From: Nissabacter sp. SGAir0207
Lineage (GTDB): Bacteria > Pseudomonadota > Gammaproteobacteria > Enterobacterales > Enterobacteriaceae
DNA length: 64,000 bases
Assembly (NCBI RefSeq): GCF_005491205.1
Contig: NZ_CP028035.1
Location: forward strand, 3,844,001 to 3,908,000
Direction: 5' to 3'
Notes under the pieces: model-generated
Databases searched by the model: none
Told to the model about the DNA's origin: nothing
What the model saw: the letters and a program-made list of their open reading frames with translations, nothing else
Program-made: the position numbers and the translations under genes
Part shown: one piece after another, positions 8,759-18,537 of the stretch
How positions within the stretch are numbered: the first letter of the stretch is position 1
Layout: each line of letters begins with the position of its first letter

Positions 8759-10510
8759 ATGAAATTTCTCGGGAAAGTGCTGGCAACCGTGCTGTTGCTG
8801 TGTGTGCTGATCGTGGTGATAGGGTATCTGGTGTTACAGACCCCGTGGGCAGCTGGCTGGGTCAGCCGCTGGATCAGCGCCAACAGTGATTACCGGCTGG
8901 CGATTGGCAAGATTGACCATGAGTGGTCTTCTCCCATGGCGCTGACCCTGCATGATGTGCGGCTGACACCGGCGAACCAGCCCGCGCTGCTGGACGCTGG
9001 CGAAGTGAGCCTGGCGTTTAATTGGCACCAGCTCTCCCAGCCCGGCCACTTTGAGCGCCTGACGCTGCGCAACGGTAGCCTGAACCTCGGCAGTGGGCAA
9101 CGCGCACTGCCGGTGGAGGCGGATCTGTTGCAGCTGAGCAATATGCGGCTGAACGCCAACGTCGATCGCCTCGCCATTGCTGCCCAACAGGTCAACGCGG
9201 GCGTCGCCCCGTGGCGGCCCACTGCCGCGCAGCCGCTGGGCAACGATGCCGAGTTCCAGTTGAGCGCCGGGGCATTGACGCTGAATGACATGCCCGCCTC
9301 GCAGGTGCTGATTCAGGGGCGTATCCAGCAAAACCGGCTGCTGCTGAATACCGTCGGCGCGGATTTCGCCCGCGGCCAACTGACCGCCAATGCCAGCCGT
9401 GACGCCGAGGGCAACTGGAACATCAACGCCCTGCGCCTGAGCAATATCCGCCTGCAATCGCCGCACACCCTCGCCACCTTCTGGCAGGATTTTCAGGCGC
9501 TGCCGAAAATGACCCTGAAGCGACTGGATGTGATTGACGCGCGCGTGCAGGGGCCGGACTGGGCCTTCAACGACCTTGACCTGACGTTGCAGGAGATCAC
9601 CTTCGATCACGGCAACTGGCAGAGCGACGATGGTTCGCTCGCCTTCAATGCCAGCGACCTGATCAACGGCGACCTGCACTTCACTGACCCGATTGTCGAT
9701 CTGGCTTTCGATAGTCAGGGCATCACCCTCAAGCAGCTCAGCACCCGCTGGCAGAACGGCCTGCTGCGCACCAGCGGCCACTGGGCGCGCGCCGACCAGC
9801 GCCTGCAACTGGATGAGCTGGTGGTGGCGGCGCTGGAGTACACCCTGCCCGCCAACTGGCGCGAACGCTGGATGCAGCCACTGCCGTCGTGGCTCTCTGG
9901 TGTCGGCGTCAGCAAGCTGACCGCCAACCGCAACCTGATCATTGATGTGACGCCGGACTTCCCGTTCCAAATTACCGCCGTGGATGGCATCGGCACGGAT
10001 CTGGTGCTGGCGCGTGACCACCAGTGGGGCATCTGGGGCGGCAAGCTGACCCTGAACGCCAGTGACGCCACTTTCAATAAGATCGACGTGCGTCGCCCAT
10101 CGCTGACCCTGACGGCGGATGACAACCAGATTGCCGTCACGGAGTTGAGTGCCTTTACCCAAGATGGGTTGCTGGAGTCAACGGCGACCGTCGGCCAACA
10201 GCCGCAGCGTCCCTTCAACCTCACCCTGACCGGGCGCGGCGTGCCGTTGCCGCTGGTACAGAACTGGGGATGGCCGGTGCAGCCGCTCAACGGCAGCGGT
10301 GCCCTGAGCGTGCAGTTGCAGGGGCAACTGGCAGCCGGGACGCCGTTGAAAAGCGGCCTGACGGGCCGCCTGACCGCCACCAACGCCGAAGGCCAGCAGG
10401 TGACGCAGGATATGGCCAATGGCGAGGTGATTGCCGCGCCGGTCGCGCCTGAGCCAGCCACGCCCGCCCCGACGGAGAGCGCGCCTCCTGCGTCCTCCCC
10501 GCAGCCCTAA
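8759..10510 (+). CDS. yicH: AsmA-family inner-membrane protein YicH
   Basis: This is an AsmA-like protein of 583 residues with one N-terminal membrane anchor (about residues 5-25) and a long periplasmic part of repeated beta-rich segments. AsmA-family proteins are now thought to bridge the envelope and move phospholipids; YicH itself has no settled role. It aligns along its length with E. coli YicH (569 aa), with conserved stretches such as DARVQGPDWA, NRNLIIDV, DFPFQITAVDG and NGRGVP-like TGRGVPLPLV. The C-terminus ends in a proline/alanine-rich low-complexity tail longer than in E. coli. ATG at 8759 is preferred; a GTG lies three codons upstream. Confidence 0.9.
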   Translation: MKFLGKVLATVLLLCVLIVVIGYLVLQTPWAAGWVSRWISANSDYRLAIGKIDHEWSSPMALTLHDVRLTPANQPALLDAGEVSLAFNWHQLSQPGHFERLTLRNGSLNLGSGQRALPVEADLLQLSNMRLNANVDRLAIAAQQVNAGVAPWRPTAAQPLGNDAEFQLSAGALTLNDMPASQVLIQGRIQQNRLLLNTVGADFARGQLTANASRDAEGNWNINALRLSNIRLQSPHTLATFWQDFQALPKMTLKRLDVIDARVQGPDWAFNDLDLTLQEITFDHGNWQSDDGSLAFNASDLINGDLHFTDPIVDLAFDSQGITLKQLSTRWQNGLLRTSGHWARADQRLQLDELVVAALEYTLPANWRERWMQPLPSWLSGVGVSKLTANRNLIIDVTPDFPFQITAVDGIGTDLVLARDHQWGIWGGKLTLNASDATFNKIDVRRPSLTLTADDNQIAVTELSAFTQDGLLESTATVGQQPQRPFNLTLTGRGVPLPLVQNWGWPVQPLNGSGALSVQLQGQLAAGTPLKSGLTGRLTATNAEGQQVTQDMANGEVIAAPVAPEPATPAPTESAPPASSPQP

Positions 10511-10521
10511 AACGCGCAAAA

Positions 10522-10549
10522 AAAACGGGTGGCCTTGGCCACCCGTTTT
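10522..10549. terminator. Bidirectional terminator between yicH and fabY
   Basis: A hairpin with stem AACGGGTGGCC/GGCCACCCGTT and a TT loop is flanked by A-runs on the left and T-runs on the right. It can end both the rightward yicH and the leftward fabY transcript. Confidence 0.88.
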
Positions 10550-10564
10550 CATTCCAACGCCGTG

Positions 10565-11512
10565 CTACTCGGCACGCAGCTCGGAGCCGCCCTTCTCCAG
10601 CGGTTCGTAGGGCATCGCCGGCAGCACAATGTAGGTGCCATCAAACACCGCGCCCTTCTCCTCATCGCCATACAGCGCCACCTCCAACTGCACCCGCGCC
10701 TTGCGGCCGCGCGCCAGCCGGTCGAGATCGCCGCTGATGGAACTGAGATCGGCCACCGCCCGCGGACGGCCGGTCACGGGTTTGCTGTAGCGGATGTGGG
10801 CATCCGCCAGAATGATGGTGCCGCCGAGGTGGCGCTCGCGCAGCAGCAGCCAGATCAGCCCCCAGCCGGTCAGGGTCGCCAGCGAGAAGAGACTGCCAGC
10901 GAACAGCGTGTGGTGTGGGTTCTGGTTGCCGGTCTCCGGCATGGTAGTGACGAAGCGCTGGCCGGTGTATTGGCTGATGCGCACGCCCATCTTTTCACTC
11001 AGCGGGATATGCTCATACCACGCCTGCTGGAGTTGGCCGCACCAGTCAGGACGGTGCAGGATGTCATCCAGCGTCACGACCGGCTTAATCATCAGGAAGT
11101 GGCGCACCGGCGTGGTCTGCGGGGCAAAAATCTCCCCTTGGTTGACGAAGCCCAGTTTGGCGAAGAACTCCACGGCGTCCTCGCGGGCGCTGCACACCAC
11201 CCGTTTAACTCCCTCCTGGCGCGCCACGGACTCCAGCGTCATCGCGACCAGCGTGCCCAGCCCTTTGCCCTGTACCGCCGGATCGACCGCCAGAAAGCGG
11301 ATGGCGGCCTCATTGTCGGCATTGATGTAGAGTCGGCCAATGGCGACGGTTTTGCCATGCTCATCCACCACCATCTGATGGTGGGCCATGGCGTCATAGG
11401 CATCTTTCTCCGATCCCAGAGGCTGGCGCAGCGGCTTGCGCAGCATCTCCCAGCGGAACTGGTAGTAGGCTTTCAGCTCCTGTTCAGTCACAGGTACTCG
11501 CAGGTGATACAT
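10565..11512 (-). CDS. fabY: Probable acyltransferase FabY (YiiD)
   Basis: This is a two-domain protein of 315 residues. The N-terminal half (about 1-150) is a GNAT acetyltransferase with the acetyl-CoA motif [14 protein letters not shown]. The C-terminal half (about 165-315) is a hotdog thioesterase-like domain, with [21 protein letters not shown]. It matches E. coli YiiD (329 aa), which has been linked to an alternative route for starting fatty-acid synthesis when FabH is absent. It follows dtd by 58 bp on the same strand, the same neighbour as in E. coli. The family and orthology are clear; the exact reaction is less so. Confidence 0.88.
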   Translation of the reverse strand: MYHLRVPVTEQELKAYYQFRWEMLRKPLRQPLGSEKDAYDAMAHHQMVVDEHGKTVAIGRLYINADNEAAIRFLAVDPAVQGKGLGTLVAMTLESVARQEGVKRVVCSAREDAVEFFAKLGFVNQGEIFAPQTTPVRHFLMIKPVVTLDDILHRPDWCGQLQQAWYEHIPLSEKMGVRISQYTGQRFVTTMPETGNQNPHHTLFAGSLFSLATLTGWGLIWLLLRERHLGGTIILADAHIRYSKPVTGRPRAVADLSSISGDLDRLARGRKARVQLEVALYGDEEKGAVFDGTYIVLPAMPYEPLEKGGSELRAE

Positions 11513-11570
11513 AAAAGTCTCTCGTTGAATGGGTCAGTCAGCACCGACACCGCGCCCGGTTCTCTTCCGG

Positions 11571-12008
11571 CTACACCTGCAACCAGAAGGTCACTGGCCC
11601 ATCGTTGACCAGCGACACCTTCATGTCGGCGGCGAAGCGGCCGGTTTCCGTGGCGATGCCGCGCTCCCGGCACTGGCCGGTAAAGTAGTCATACAGCCGT
11701 TTGGCTTCATCAGGCACCGCCCCGCGCGAAAAGCTTGGGCGCATCCCTTTTTGTGTATCTGCCGCCAGTGTGAACTGCGACACCACCAGCACGCTGCCAC
11801 CGGCCTGCTGGACGTTGAGGTTCATCTTGTCATTCTCATCGCTGAAAATGCGGTAGCCCAGCACCCGCTCACAGAGGCGCGTCGCTTTCTGCTCGTCATC
11901 CCCCTGCTCGACCCCCAGCAGCACCAGCAGGCCCGGCCCAATCTCGCCGCACACCTCGCCCTCTACCGTGACGCTGGCCTGCAGTACCCGTTGAATCAAT
12001 GCAATCAT
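11571..12008 (-). CDS. dtd: D-aminoacyl-tRNA deacylase
   Basis: Dtd is a homodimeric proofreading enzyme that hydrolyses D-aminoacyl-tRNA and glycyl-tRNA(Ala) in the cytoplasm. The protein is 145 residues, exactly the E. coli length, with the two signature motifs SQFTL (about 77-81) and [11 protein letters not shown] at the extreme C-terminus (135-145). The ATG at 12006-12008 overlaps the yihY stop by 3 bases, so translation of the two genes is probably coupled. Confidence 0.97.
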   Translation of the reverse strand: MIALIQRVLQASVTVEGEVCGEIGPGLLVLLGVEQGDDEQKATRLCERVLGYRIFSDENDKMNLNVQQAGGSVLVVSQFTLAADTQKGMRPSFSRGAVPDEAKRLYDYFTGQCRERGIATETGRFAADMKVSLVNDGPVTFWLQV

Positions 12009-12898
12009 TGCTCTTTTCTCTCATATCTGGCGACGATGGCTTCGGCACGGCGCTGGCTACGGTACTCGCCGAGCGAGACCGTGATCTCCGCCCCCAGCAA
12101 CACGATACACCAGCCGACATAAACCCACAGGAACAATATCGGGATTACCGCCAGGACACCATAGATCAGCTGGTAGGAGGGAAACAGCGTGATGTAGAGG
12201 GCGAACAGCTTTTTGCTCAGCTCGAACAGTATCCCGGCCACCAGCGCGCCAGCCAGCGCATCGCGCATCGGCACGCGCACCGTCGGCACCAGACTGTAGA
12301 GCAGCCAGAAGGAGATCCAGGAGAGCAGCAGCGGCAGTACGCGCAACAGCTGATCCACCATGCTGTGCAGCCCGTGGGTATTGGCCCAGTTCAGCGAGAG
12401 CAGGTAGGAGCTGATCGCCACGCTGGCGCCCACCAGCAGCGGCCCCAGCGTCAGCACCATCCAGTAGACGGCAAAGGAGTAGACGAAGGGCCGTTTGTTC
12501 TGGCTGCGCCAGATTTTGTTCAGCACGCTATCCACGGCGGCAATCAACAGCAGCGAGGTGACAATCAGCCCGCAGGTGCCGACAGCGGTCATCTGGCTGG
12601 TGTTCGACATAAACTGCTCCAGATAGCGCTGGAGGTTATTGCCGGCCGCTGGCATGAAGTTGCTGAAGATAAAGCCCCGCACCTGCGCGCTGATTTGCGA
12701 GAAGACCGGAAAGATGGAGAGCAGGGAGAAGGCGACAGTAACCAGCGGCACCAGCGACAGCAGCGAGACATAGGCCAGGTGGCCAGCCAGCAGGGTCAGG
12801 CCGTCGTGGTCGACGCGCTTTACCAGGATTTTCAGGTAGCGCACGCTGAAACGGAAGATTGCCAGCGTGCGCTCCGGTCTAAAGGTCAGCTTCACCAT
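12005..12898 (-). CDS. yihY: YihY/BrkB-family membrane protein
   Basis: This is an inner-membrane protein of the UPF0761 (YihY/BrkB, formerly 'RNase BN') family. It has six or so transmembrane helices and the strongly conserved segments [32 protein letters not shown] and [22 protein letters not shown]. It is 297 residues from ATG at 12898. A TTG two codons upstream (12904) has better spacing from the AAGGAG sequence, so the true start may be there. Molecular function is unknown; the old RNase BN name was wrongly given to this gene. It lies between yihX and dtd. Confidence 0.9.
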   Translation of the reverse strand: MVKLTFRPERTLAIFRFSVRYLKILVKRVDHDGLTLLAGHLAYVSLLSLVPLVTVAFSLLSIFPVFSQISAQVRGFIFSNFMPAAGNNLQRYLEQFMSNTSQMTAVGTCGLIVTSLLLIAAVDSVLNKIWRSQNKRPFVYSFAVYWMVLTLGPLLVGASVAISSYLLSLNWANTHGLHSMVDQLLRVLPLLLSWISFWLLYSLVPTVRVPMRDALAGALVAGILFELSKKLFALYITLFPSYQLIYGVLAVIPILFLWVYVGWCIVLLGAEITVSLGEYRSQRRAEAIVARYERKEQ

Positions 12899-12926
12899 AA
12901 GCAATCAGACTCCTTCCGGCCCCGCC

Positions 12927-13514
12927 TCAGGAGAAGTAGGCCGGCACGGTATGGCTGTCGGTCACCAGCACCCCTTCGATGCCCAATGCCCGCGCGCCCT
13001 CGACATTGTCCAGCGAGTCATCAAAGAAGACCGCCTGATCGGGCTTTACCCCCTCCTGTTGCAGCACATGCTGGTAGATGCGCGGCTCCGGCTTGCGCAT
13101 ACCCAGCTCCTGCGACAGGTAGATGGCATCGGCGGCGGCGCGTACCTCCGGGTACTGTTCCGGCCAGTAAGTGCTGTGCAGCCGGTTGGTGTTGGAGAGC
13201 ACCACCACCCGATGCCCCTGCTGGCGCAGGCGCTGCATGATGGCAATCACCTCTTTGCGCAGGCCAACGAACACCTCCTGCCAGCCGGCGGAGAACTGCT
13301 CGTAGCTCAGCGCGATGCCCAGCTCGTCACACAGCAGCGCGGCGAACTCCTCATCACTGATCTCGCCGCGCTCATGGCGGTGGAAGGCGTCCCCTTGGGT
13401 GAATCCGGCGCTCAGGGCGGCCAGCGGCACGCCGCTCAGGTTGCTCCACACGCCCAGTACACGCCGGAAGTCGATATCAACAATCACATTCCCTAAATCA
13501 AAGATATACAACAT
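12927..13514 (-). CDS. yihX: Alpha-D-glucose-1-phosphate phosphatase YihX
   Basis: This is a HAD-superfamily phosphatase of 195 residues (199 in E. coli). Motif I is in MLYIFDLGNVIVD with nucleophile Asp6. Motif II lies in VVVLSNTNR, the motif III lysine in GMRKPEPRIY and motif IV in AVFFDDSLDN. The E. coli enzyme removes phosphate from glucose-1-phosphate. ATG at 13514 gives the conserved N-terminus. It stands between typA and yihY as in E. coli. Confidence 0.94.
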   Translation of the reverse strand: MLYIFDLGNVIVDIDFRRVLGVWSNLSGVPLAALSAGFTQGDAFHRHERGEISDEEFAALLCDELGIALSYEQFSAGWQEVFVGLRKEVIAIMQRLRQQGHRVVVLSNTNRLHSTYWPEQYPEVRAAADAIYLSQELGMRKPEPRIYQHVLQQEGVKPDQAVFFDDSLDNVEGARALGIEGVLVTDSHTVPAYFS

Positions 13515-13628
13515 GGCACACTCCTGATTTTGCGATGCGGTTTTCCACTGTAGCGGGAAAGTTTAGCCCTGAACAGGGCGAAAGGCGGACGGAAATGCAG
13601 GAAAGATCCCAGACGGGAAGTGCGGGCA

Positions 13629-13659
13629 TAAAAAAAGGACGCCCTAAGGCGTCCTTTTT
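13629..13659 (-). terminator. Intrinsic terminator after typA
   Basis: On the minus strand, stem AAAAAGGACGCC/GGCGTCCTTTTT with a TTAG-type loop is followed by a T-run, 27 bp after the typA stop. Confidence 0.9.
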
Positions 13660-13685
13660 GTCTCATGCAGCGAGGCGGCGGAGGA

Positions 13686-15509
13686 TTAACCCTCTTTCGG
13701 GCCGCGGCTTGCACGTTTACGGTCGTTCTCGGTCAGGTGACGCTTACGGATACGGATGGAGGTTGGGGTCACTTCCACCAGTTCGTCGTCATCGATGAAC
13801 TCCAGAGCCTGCTCCAGGGACATCTTGATCGGCGGAACCAGAACCGTTGCTTCGTCCGTACCGGACGCACGCATGTTGGTCAGTTTCTTACCGGTCAGGC
13901 AGTTCACGGTCAGGTCGTTGGAACGGGAGTGAATACCGATGATCTGGCCTTCATACACTTCCGCACCGTGGCCCAGGAACAGCTTGCCGCGATCCTGCAG
14001 GCTGAACAGGGCGAATGCCACTGCCTTGCCCTGGCCGTTGGAGATCAGCACGCCGTTCTGGCGCTGGCCGATTTCACCCGGACGCACGTCGTCGTAGTGG
14101 CTGAAGGTGGAGTAGAGCAGACCAGTACCAGAGGTCATGGTCATGAACTCGGTACGGAAGCCGATCAGGCCACGTGCCGGGATCAGGTAATCCAGACGGA
14201 TACGGCCCTTGCCGTCAGGGATCATGTCCTTGACGTCGCCCTTACGCTCACCCATCGCCTGCATCACAGAACCCTGATGCTGCTCTTCGATGTCCAGCGT
14301 CACGTTCTCGAACGGCTCTTGCGTGCGGCCGTCGATTTTGCGGTAGATAACCTTCGGACGGGATACGGCCATCTCGAAGCCTTCACGACGCATGTTTTCG
14401 ATCAGCACCGACAGGTGCAGTTCGCCACGGCCGGAAACGCGGAACGCGTCAGCGTCTTCGGTCTCTTCCACGCGCAGTGCCACGTTGTGCACCAGCTCTT
14501 TGTTCAGACGCTCAAGGATCTGACGGGAAGTGACGTACTTACCTTCTTTACCGCAGAACGGCGAGGTGTTGACGTTGAAGTACATGGTCACGGTCGGCTC
14601 ATCCACGCTCAGCGCTGGCAGCGCTTCCACGCTCTGCGGGTCGCAGATAGTGTCGGAGATGTTCAGCTCGCCCAGGCCGGTGATAGCAACGATGTCGCCA
14701 GCTTCAGCCAGTTGGGTGTCGATACGCTCCAGGCCCAGGTGGCCCAGTACTTTACCGACTTTACCGTTACGGGTTTTGCCTTCGCTGTCGATAACCGTAA
14801 CCTGCTGGTTCGGCTTCACTTTACCGCGCTTGATGCGGCCGATGCCGATTACGCCCAGGTAGTTGTTGTAGTCCAGCTGGGAGATCTGCATCTGCAGCGG
14901 GCCGTCGAGGTCAACGTTCGGTGCAGAAACGTGGTCAACGATCGCCTGATATAGCGGGGTCATGTCTTCCGCCATGTCATTGTGGTCGGTGCCCGCGATG
15001 CCCTGCAGCGCAGAAGCATAGATCACCGGGAAGTCGAGCTGCTCGTCAGTCGCATCCAGGTTAACGAACAGGTCGAACACCTGATCGACAACCCAGTCCG
15101 GACGCGCGCCCGGGCGGTCAACTTTGTTGATGACCACGATAGGTTTCAGACCGTTGGCGAAAGCCTTCTTGGTCACGAAACGGGTCTGCGGCATCGGGCC
15201 ATCCATTGCGTCAACAACCAGCAGCACCGAGTCTACCATGGACATCACACGCTCTACCTCGCCGCCGAAGTCGGCGTGCCCTGGGGTATCCACGATGTTG
15301 ATGCGGTAGTCGTTCCAGTTAATGGCGGTGTTTTTTGCGAGGATGGTAATCCCACGCTCTTTCTCCAAATCGTTGGAGTCCATTACACGCTCGGTTGCTT
15401 CAGTACGTTCGTCGAAGGTACCGGACTGTTGCAGCAACTTATCAACCAGGGTGGTCTTCCCATGGTCAACGTGCGCAATAATGGCGATGTTACGCAAATT
15501 TTCGATCAC
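13686..15509 (-). CDS. typA: Ribosome-associated GTPase TypA/BipA
   Basis: This is a translational GTPase related to EF-G that acts in 50S assembly at low temperature and under stress. It is 607 residues, as in E. coli. G1 is AHVDHGKTT near residue 12, G3 is [11 protein letters not shown] near 74 and G4 is NKVD near 128, followed by domains II, III, V and the BipA-specific C-terminal domain. The start is GTG at 15509, giving [10 protein letters not shown], as in E. coli. A possible -10 (TACAAT, minus strand) lies at 15542-15547. It is divergent from glnA across about 400 bp. Confidence 0.98.
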   Translation of the reverse strand: MIENLRNIAIIAHVDHGKTTLVDKLLQQSGTFDERTEATERVMDSNDLEKERGITILAKNTAINWNDYRINIVDTPGHADFGGEVERVMSMVDSVLLVVDAMDGPMPQTRFVTKKAFANGLKPIVVINKVDRPGARPDWVVDQVFDLFVNLDATDEQLDFPVIYASALQGIAGTDHNDMAEDMTPLYQAIVDHVSAPNVDLDGPLQMQISQLDYNNYLGVIGIGRIKRGKVKPNQQVTVIDSEGKTRNGKVGKVLGHLGLERIDTQLAEAGDIVAITGLGELNISDTICDPQSVEALPALSVDEPTVTMYFNVNTSPFCGKEGKYVTSRQILERLNKELVHNVALRVEETEDADAFRVSGRGELHLSVLIENMRREGFEMAVSRPKVIYRKIDGRTQEPFENVTLDIEEQHQGSVMQAMGERKGDVKDMIPDGKGRIRLDYLIPARGLIGFRTEFMTMTSGTGLLYSTFSHYDDVRPGEIGQRQNGVLISNGQGKAVAFALFSLQDRGKLFLGHGAEVYEGQIIGIHSRSNDLTVNCLTGKKLTNMRASGTDEATVLVPPIKMSLEQALEFIDDDELVEVTPTSIRIRKRHLTENDRKRASRGPKEG

Positions 15510-15691
15510 AGCTTTGCCTCAGGCATTAGAAATAGCGCGCTATTGTACACGTATTAATCGAGGTTCTAAACAAGATCACATCGCACAACGTAAAACAACA
15601 TGACTCCGGTTAGTTTGTGATCCCTTTCACGGTGCAATGTTTACAAATTCGCCCTTTTGCGCACCAAAACAGCGCACACTTTTCGCCCGTA

Positions 15692-15708
15692 CGCACCTTT
15701 TTGGTGCA
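15692..15708. promoter_or_regulatory. NtrC enhancer site upstream of glnA
   Basis: CGCACCTTTTTGGTGCA is a 17-bp dyad matching the NtrC (NR-I) consensus TGCACC-N5-GGTGCA. It lies about 90 bp upstream of the sigma-54 promoter, the arrangement expected for a glnA enhancer. Weaker half sites (GCACCA at 15661, TGGTGCA at 15721) flank it, suggesting a cluster. Confidence 0.85.
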
Positions 15709-15782
15709 AAAATCCCATGCTGGTGCATACTGGTGGGGGAGTAAAGGCACGAAAAGAGGGATAAATCAGCGCTTCGAAAAGT

Positions 15783-15798
15783 TGGCACACTTCTCGCT
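15783..15798 (+). promoter_or_regulatory. Sigma-54 promoter of glnA (glnAp2)
   Basis: TGGCACACTTCTCGCT carries the invariant GG (15784-15785) and GC (15796-15797) with exactly 10 bp between, matching the -24/-12 elements of RpoN promoters and the E. coli glnAp2 sequence. Transcription would begin near 15809, about 100 bp before the glnA start. The rest of the 15510-15912 spacer holds the NtrC sites and the typA promoter. Confidence 0.9.
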
Positions 15799-15912
15799 TA
15801 TATCTACACAGAGCGAAAAGCGAATCAGGGTGAAACGCCTGGCAAAAGGCGAGCCGCTACTCTGCAACGGGAATTCGTTCCACGACGACAAAAAAATCCG
15901 GGAGAAACTAGT

Positions 15913-17322
15913 ATGTCCGCTGAACATGTTTTGACGATGCTGAATGAGCATGAAGTGAAATTCGTTGACCTGCGTTTCACTGATACCAAAGGTAAAGAGC
16001 AGCACGTCACTATTCCAGCCCACCAGGTAAACGCTGACTTCTTCGAAGAAGGCAAAATGTTTGATGGTTCTTCCATCGGCGGCTGGAAAGGCATCAACGA
16101 ATCCGACATGGTGCTGATGCCGGATGCCAGCACCGCGGTGCTTGACCCGTTCTACGAAGAGTCAACCCTGATTATTCGCTGCGACATTCTTGAGCCGGGC
16201 ACCATGCAGGGCTATGACCGCGACCCGCGTTCCATCGCCAAGCGCGCCGAAGAGTTCCTGCGCTCCTCTGGCATCGCCGACACCGTGCTGTTCGGGCCAG
16301 AGCCGGAGTTCTTCCTGTTTGACGACGTGCGTTTCGGCAGCAGCATCGCCGGTTCCCACGTGGCCATCGATGACATCGAAGGCGCCTGGAACTCCTCCAC
16401 CAAATACGAAGGCGGCAACAAAGGCCACCGTCCGGCCGTGAAAGGCGGCTACTTCCCGGTTCCGCCGGTTGACTCCTCCCAAGACCTGCGCTCCACCATG
16501 TGTCTGACCATGGAAGAGATGGGCCTGGTGGTTGAAGCGCACCACCACGAAGTGGCGACCGCTGGTCAGAACGAAGTGGCAACCCGCTTCAACACCATGA
16601 CCAAGAAAGCGGACGAGATCCAGATCTACAAATACGTGGTACACAACGTGGCCCACGCATTCGGCAAGACCGCGACCTTCATGCCGAAACCGATGTTCGG
16701 TGACAACGGCTCTGGTATGCACTGCCACATGTCGCTGTCCAAAAATGGCAACAACCTGTTTGCGGGCGACAAGTACGGCGGCCTGTCTGAAATGGCGCTG
16801 TTCTACATCGGCGGCATCATCAAACACGCGAAAGCGATCAACGCCTACGCCAACCCGACCACCAACTCCTACAAGCGTCTGGTCCCGGGTTATGAAGCAC
16901 CGGTCATGCTGGCGTACTCCGCCCGTAACCGTTCCGCCTCCATCCGTATCCCGGTGGTGGCAAGCCCGAAAGCGCGCCGCATTGAAGCCCGCTTCCCGGA
17001 TCCGGCTGCCAACCCGTACCTGGCGTTCGCTGCCCTGCTGATGGCTGGCCTTGATGGCGTCATCAACAAGATCCACCCGGGCGATGCGATGGACAAAAAC
17101 CTCTATGACCTGCCGCCGGAAGAAGAAGCAGAAATTCCAAAAGTGGCCGGTTCCCTGGAAGAAGCGCTGGCCTGCCTGGATGCAGACCGCGAGTTCCTGA
17201 CCCGTGGCGGCGTATTCACCGATGACTCCATCGATGCCTACATCGCGCTGCGCAAAGAAGAGATGGACCGCGTGCGCATGACGCCGCACCCGGTTGAGTT
17301 CGAACTCTACTACAGCGTGTAA
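15913..17322 (+). CDS. glnA: Glutamine synthetase type I
   Basis: This enzyme makes glutamine from glutamate, ammonia and ATP as a dodecamer in the cytoplasm and is the main entry point for nitrogen at low ammonium. The protein is 469 residues, identical in length to E. coli GlnA. It shows [12 protein letters not shown], the metal-site [10 protein letters not shown], the flexible [11 protein letters not shown] region and [12 protein letters not shown]. The adenylylation site is Tyr398 (Tyr397 without Met) in NLYDLPPEE, so control by GlnE is expected. It is preceded by a GGAGAAACT ribosome-binding site and followed by a strong terminator before glnL. Confidence 0.99.
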   Translation: MSAEHVLTMLNEHEVKFVDLRFTDTKGKEQHVTIPAHQVNADFFEEGKMFDGSSIGGWKGINESDMVLMPDASTAVLDPFYEESTLIIRCDILEPGTMQGYDRDPRSIAKRAEEFLRSSGIADTVLFGPEPEFFLFDDVRFGSSIAGSHVAIDDIEGAWNSSTKYEGGNKGHRPAVKGGYFPVPPVDSSQDLRSTMCLTMEEMGLVVEAHHHEVATAGQNEVATRFNTMTKKADEIQIYKYVVHNVAHAFGKTATFMPKPMFGDNGSGMHCHMSLSKNGNNLFAGDKYGGLSEMALFYIGGIIKHAKAINAYANPTTNSYKRLVPGYEAPVMLAYSARNRSASIRIPVVASPKARRIEARFPDPAANPYLAFAALLMAGLDGVINKIHPGDAMDKNLYDLPPEEEAEIPKVAGSLEEALACLDADREFLTRGGVFTDDSIDAYIALRKEEMDRVRMTPHPVEFELYYSV

Positions 17323-17363
17323 TCGCCCAGGTCAGACGATTTTTTGTTGCCGTGGAAACTTTC

Positions 17364-17389
17364 AGCCCATCTTCGGATGGGCTTTTTTC
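17364..17389 (+). terminator. Intrinsic terminator between glnA and glnL
   Basis: Stem AGCCCATC/GATGGGCT closes a UUCG tetraloop and runs into six T. It should reduce readthrough from glnA into glnLG, as in E. coli. Confidence 0.92.
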
Positions 17390-17450
17390 TCCACGCTCTT
17401 GCCTGCAATATTCCGCTAATCGGTAATAATTACCGCCAGGACAGATAATT

Positions 17451-17467
17451 CGCACCACTCTGGTGCA
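17451..17467. promoter_or_regulatory. NtrC operator at the glnL promoter
   Basis: CGCACCACTCTGGTGCA is a near-perfect NtrC dyad (GCACC-N5-GGTGC) ending 13 bp before the glnL ATG. In E. coli an NtrC site at this place represses glnLp, so this is probably an autorepression site. Confidence 0.85.
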
Positions 17468-17479
17468 GGAGACTGCTTT

Positions 17480-18529
17480 ATGGCAACTGGCAAGCTGCCC
17501 GATGCTGGGCAGATCCTGAACTCCCTGATCAACAGCATCCTGCTGCTGGACGAGGAGCTCGCCGTTCACTATGCCAACCCGGCCGCGCAGCAATTGCTGG
17601 CGCAAAGCTCGCGCAAGCTGTTTGGCACTCCCCTCCCCGAATTGCTGGGCTACTTTTCGCTGAACATCGGACTGATGCGCGAGAGCCTCAATGCCGGGCA
17701 AGGTTTTACCGACAACGAAGTGACACTGGTGGTGGATGGGCGCGCGCACATCTTCTCCCTGACCGCACAAGCGTTGCCGGAAGGATTTATTCTGCTGGAA
17801 CTGGCCCCGATGGATAACCTCCGCCGCCTGAGCCAGGAGCAGTTGCAGCACGCCCAACAGGTCGCCGCGCGCGATCTGGTGCGCGGGCTGGCCCATGAGA
17901 TTAAAAACCCCCTCGGCGGTTTGCGCGGCGCGGCACAGCTCCTGTCAAAGGCGCTGCCCGACCCGATGCTGAATGAGTACACCAAGGTGATCATTGAGCA
18001 GGCCGACCGCCTGCGCAATCTGGTGGACCGCCTGCTGGGGCCTCAGCGGCCCGGGCAGCACATTACCCAGAGCATCCATCAGGTGGCCGAACGGGTCTGC
18101 CAATTGGTGTCGCTGGAGAAGCCCGCGAATGTCACGCTGGTCAAGGATTATGACCCGAGCCTGCCGGAACTGGCGCACGATCCGGATCAGATTGAACAGG
18201 TGCTGCTGAACATCACCCGCAATGCCTTGCAGGCGCTGGGTGAACAGGGTGGCACCATTACCATCAGAACCCGCACCGCCTTCCAGATCACGCTGCACGG
18301 CGTACGTTATCGTCTGGCCGCGCGGATCGATATTGAGGATGACGGGCCGGGCGTGCCCTCACTGTTGCAGGATACGTTGTTCTATCCCATGGTGAGTGGC
18401 CGGGAAGGAGGGACAGGTCTGGGCCTGTCCATTGCACGGAATCTGATCGATCAGAATTCAGGGAAAATTGAATTTAACAGTTGGCCGGGCCATACCGAAT
18501 TTTCGGTTTACCTGCCTATTCGCCAGTGA
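17480..18529 (+). CDS. glnL: Nitrogen sensor histidine kinase/phosphatase NtrB
   Basis: NtrB is a soluble dimeric kinase that phosphorylates NtrC when nitrogen is scarce and, with PII, dephosphorylates it when glutamine is plentiful. It is 349 residues, as in E. coli. An N-terminal PAS domain (about 8-120) is followed by the H-box [12 protein letters not shown] with His139, an N-box in [12 protein letters not shown], and G-boxes DDGPGVPS and [13 protein letters not shown] at 17480 is preceded by AGGAGA. The stop is 8 bp before glnG. Confidence 0.98.
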   Translation: MATGKLPDAGQILNSLINSILLLDEELAVHYANPAAQQLLAQSSRKLFGTPLPELLGYFSLNIGLMRESLNAGQGFTDNEVTLVVDGRAHIFSLTAQALPEGFILLELAPMDNLRRLSQEQLQHAQQVAARDLVRGLAHEIKNPLGGLRGAAQLLSKALPDPMLNEYTKVIIEQADRLRNLVDRLLGPQRPGQHITQSIHQVAERVCQLVSLEKPANVTLVKDYDPSLPELAHDPDQIEQVLLNITRNALQALGEQGGTITIRTRTAFQITLHGVRYRLAARIDIEDDGPGVPSLLQDTLFYPMVSGREGGTGLGLSIARNLIDQNSGKIEFNSWPGHTEFSVYLPIRQ

Positions 18530-18537
18530 GGTTTGCT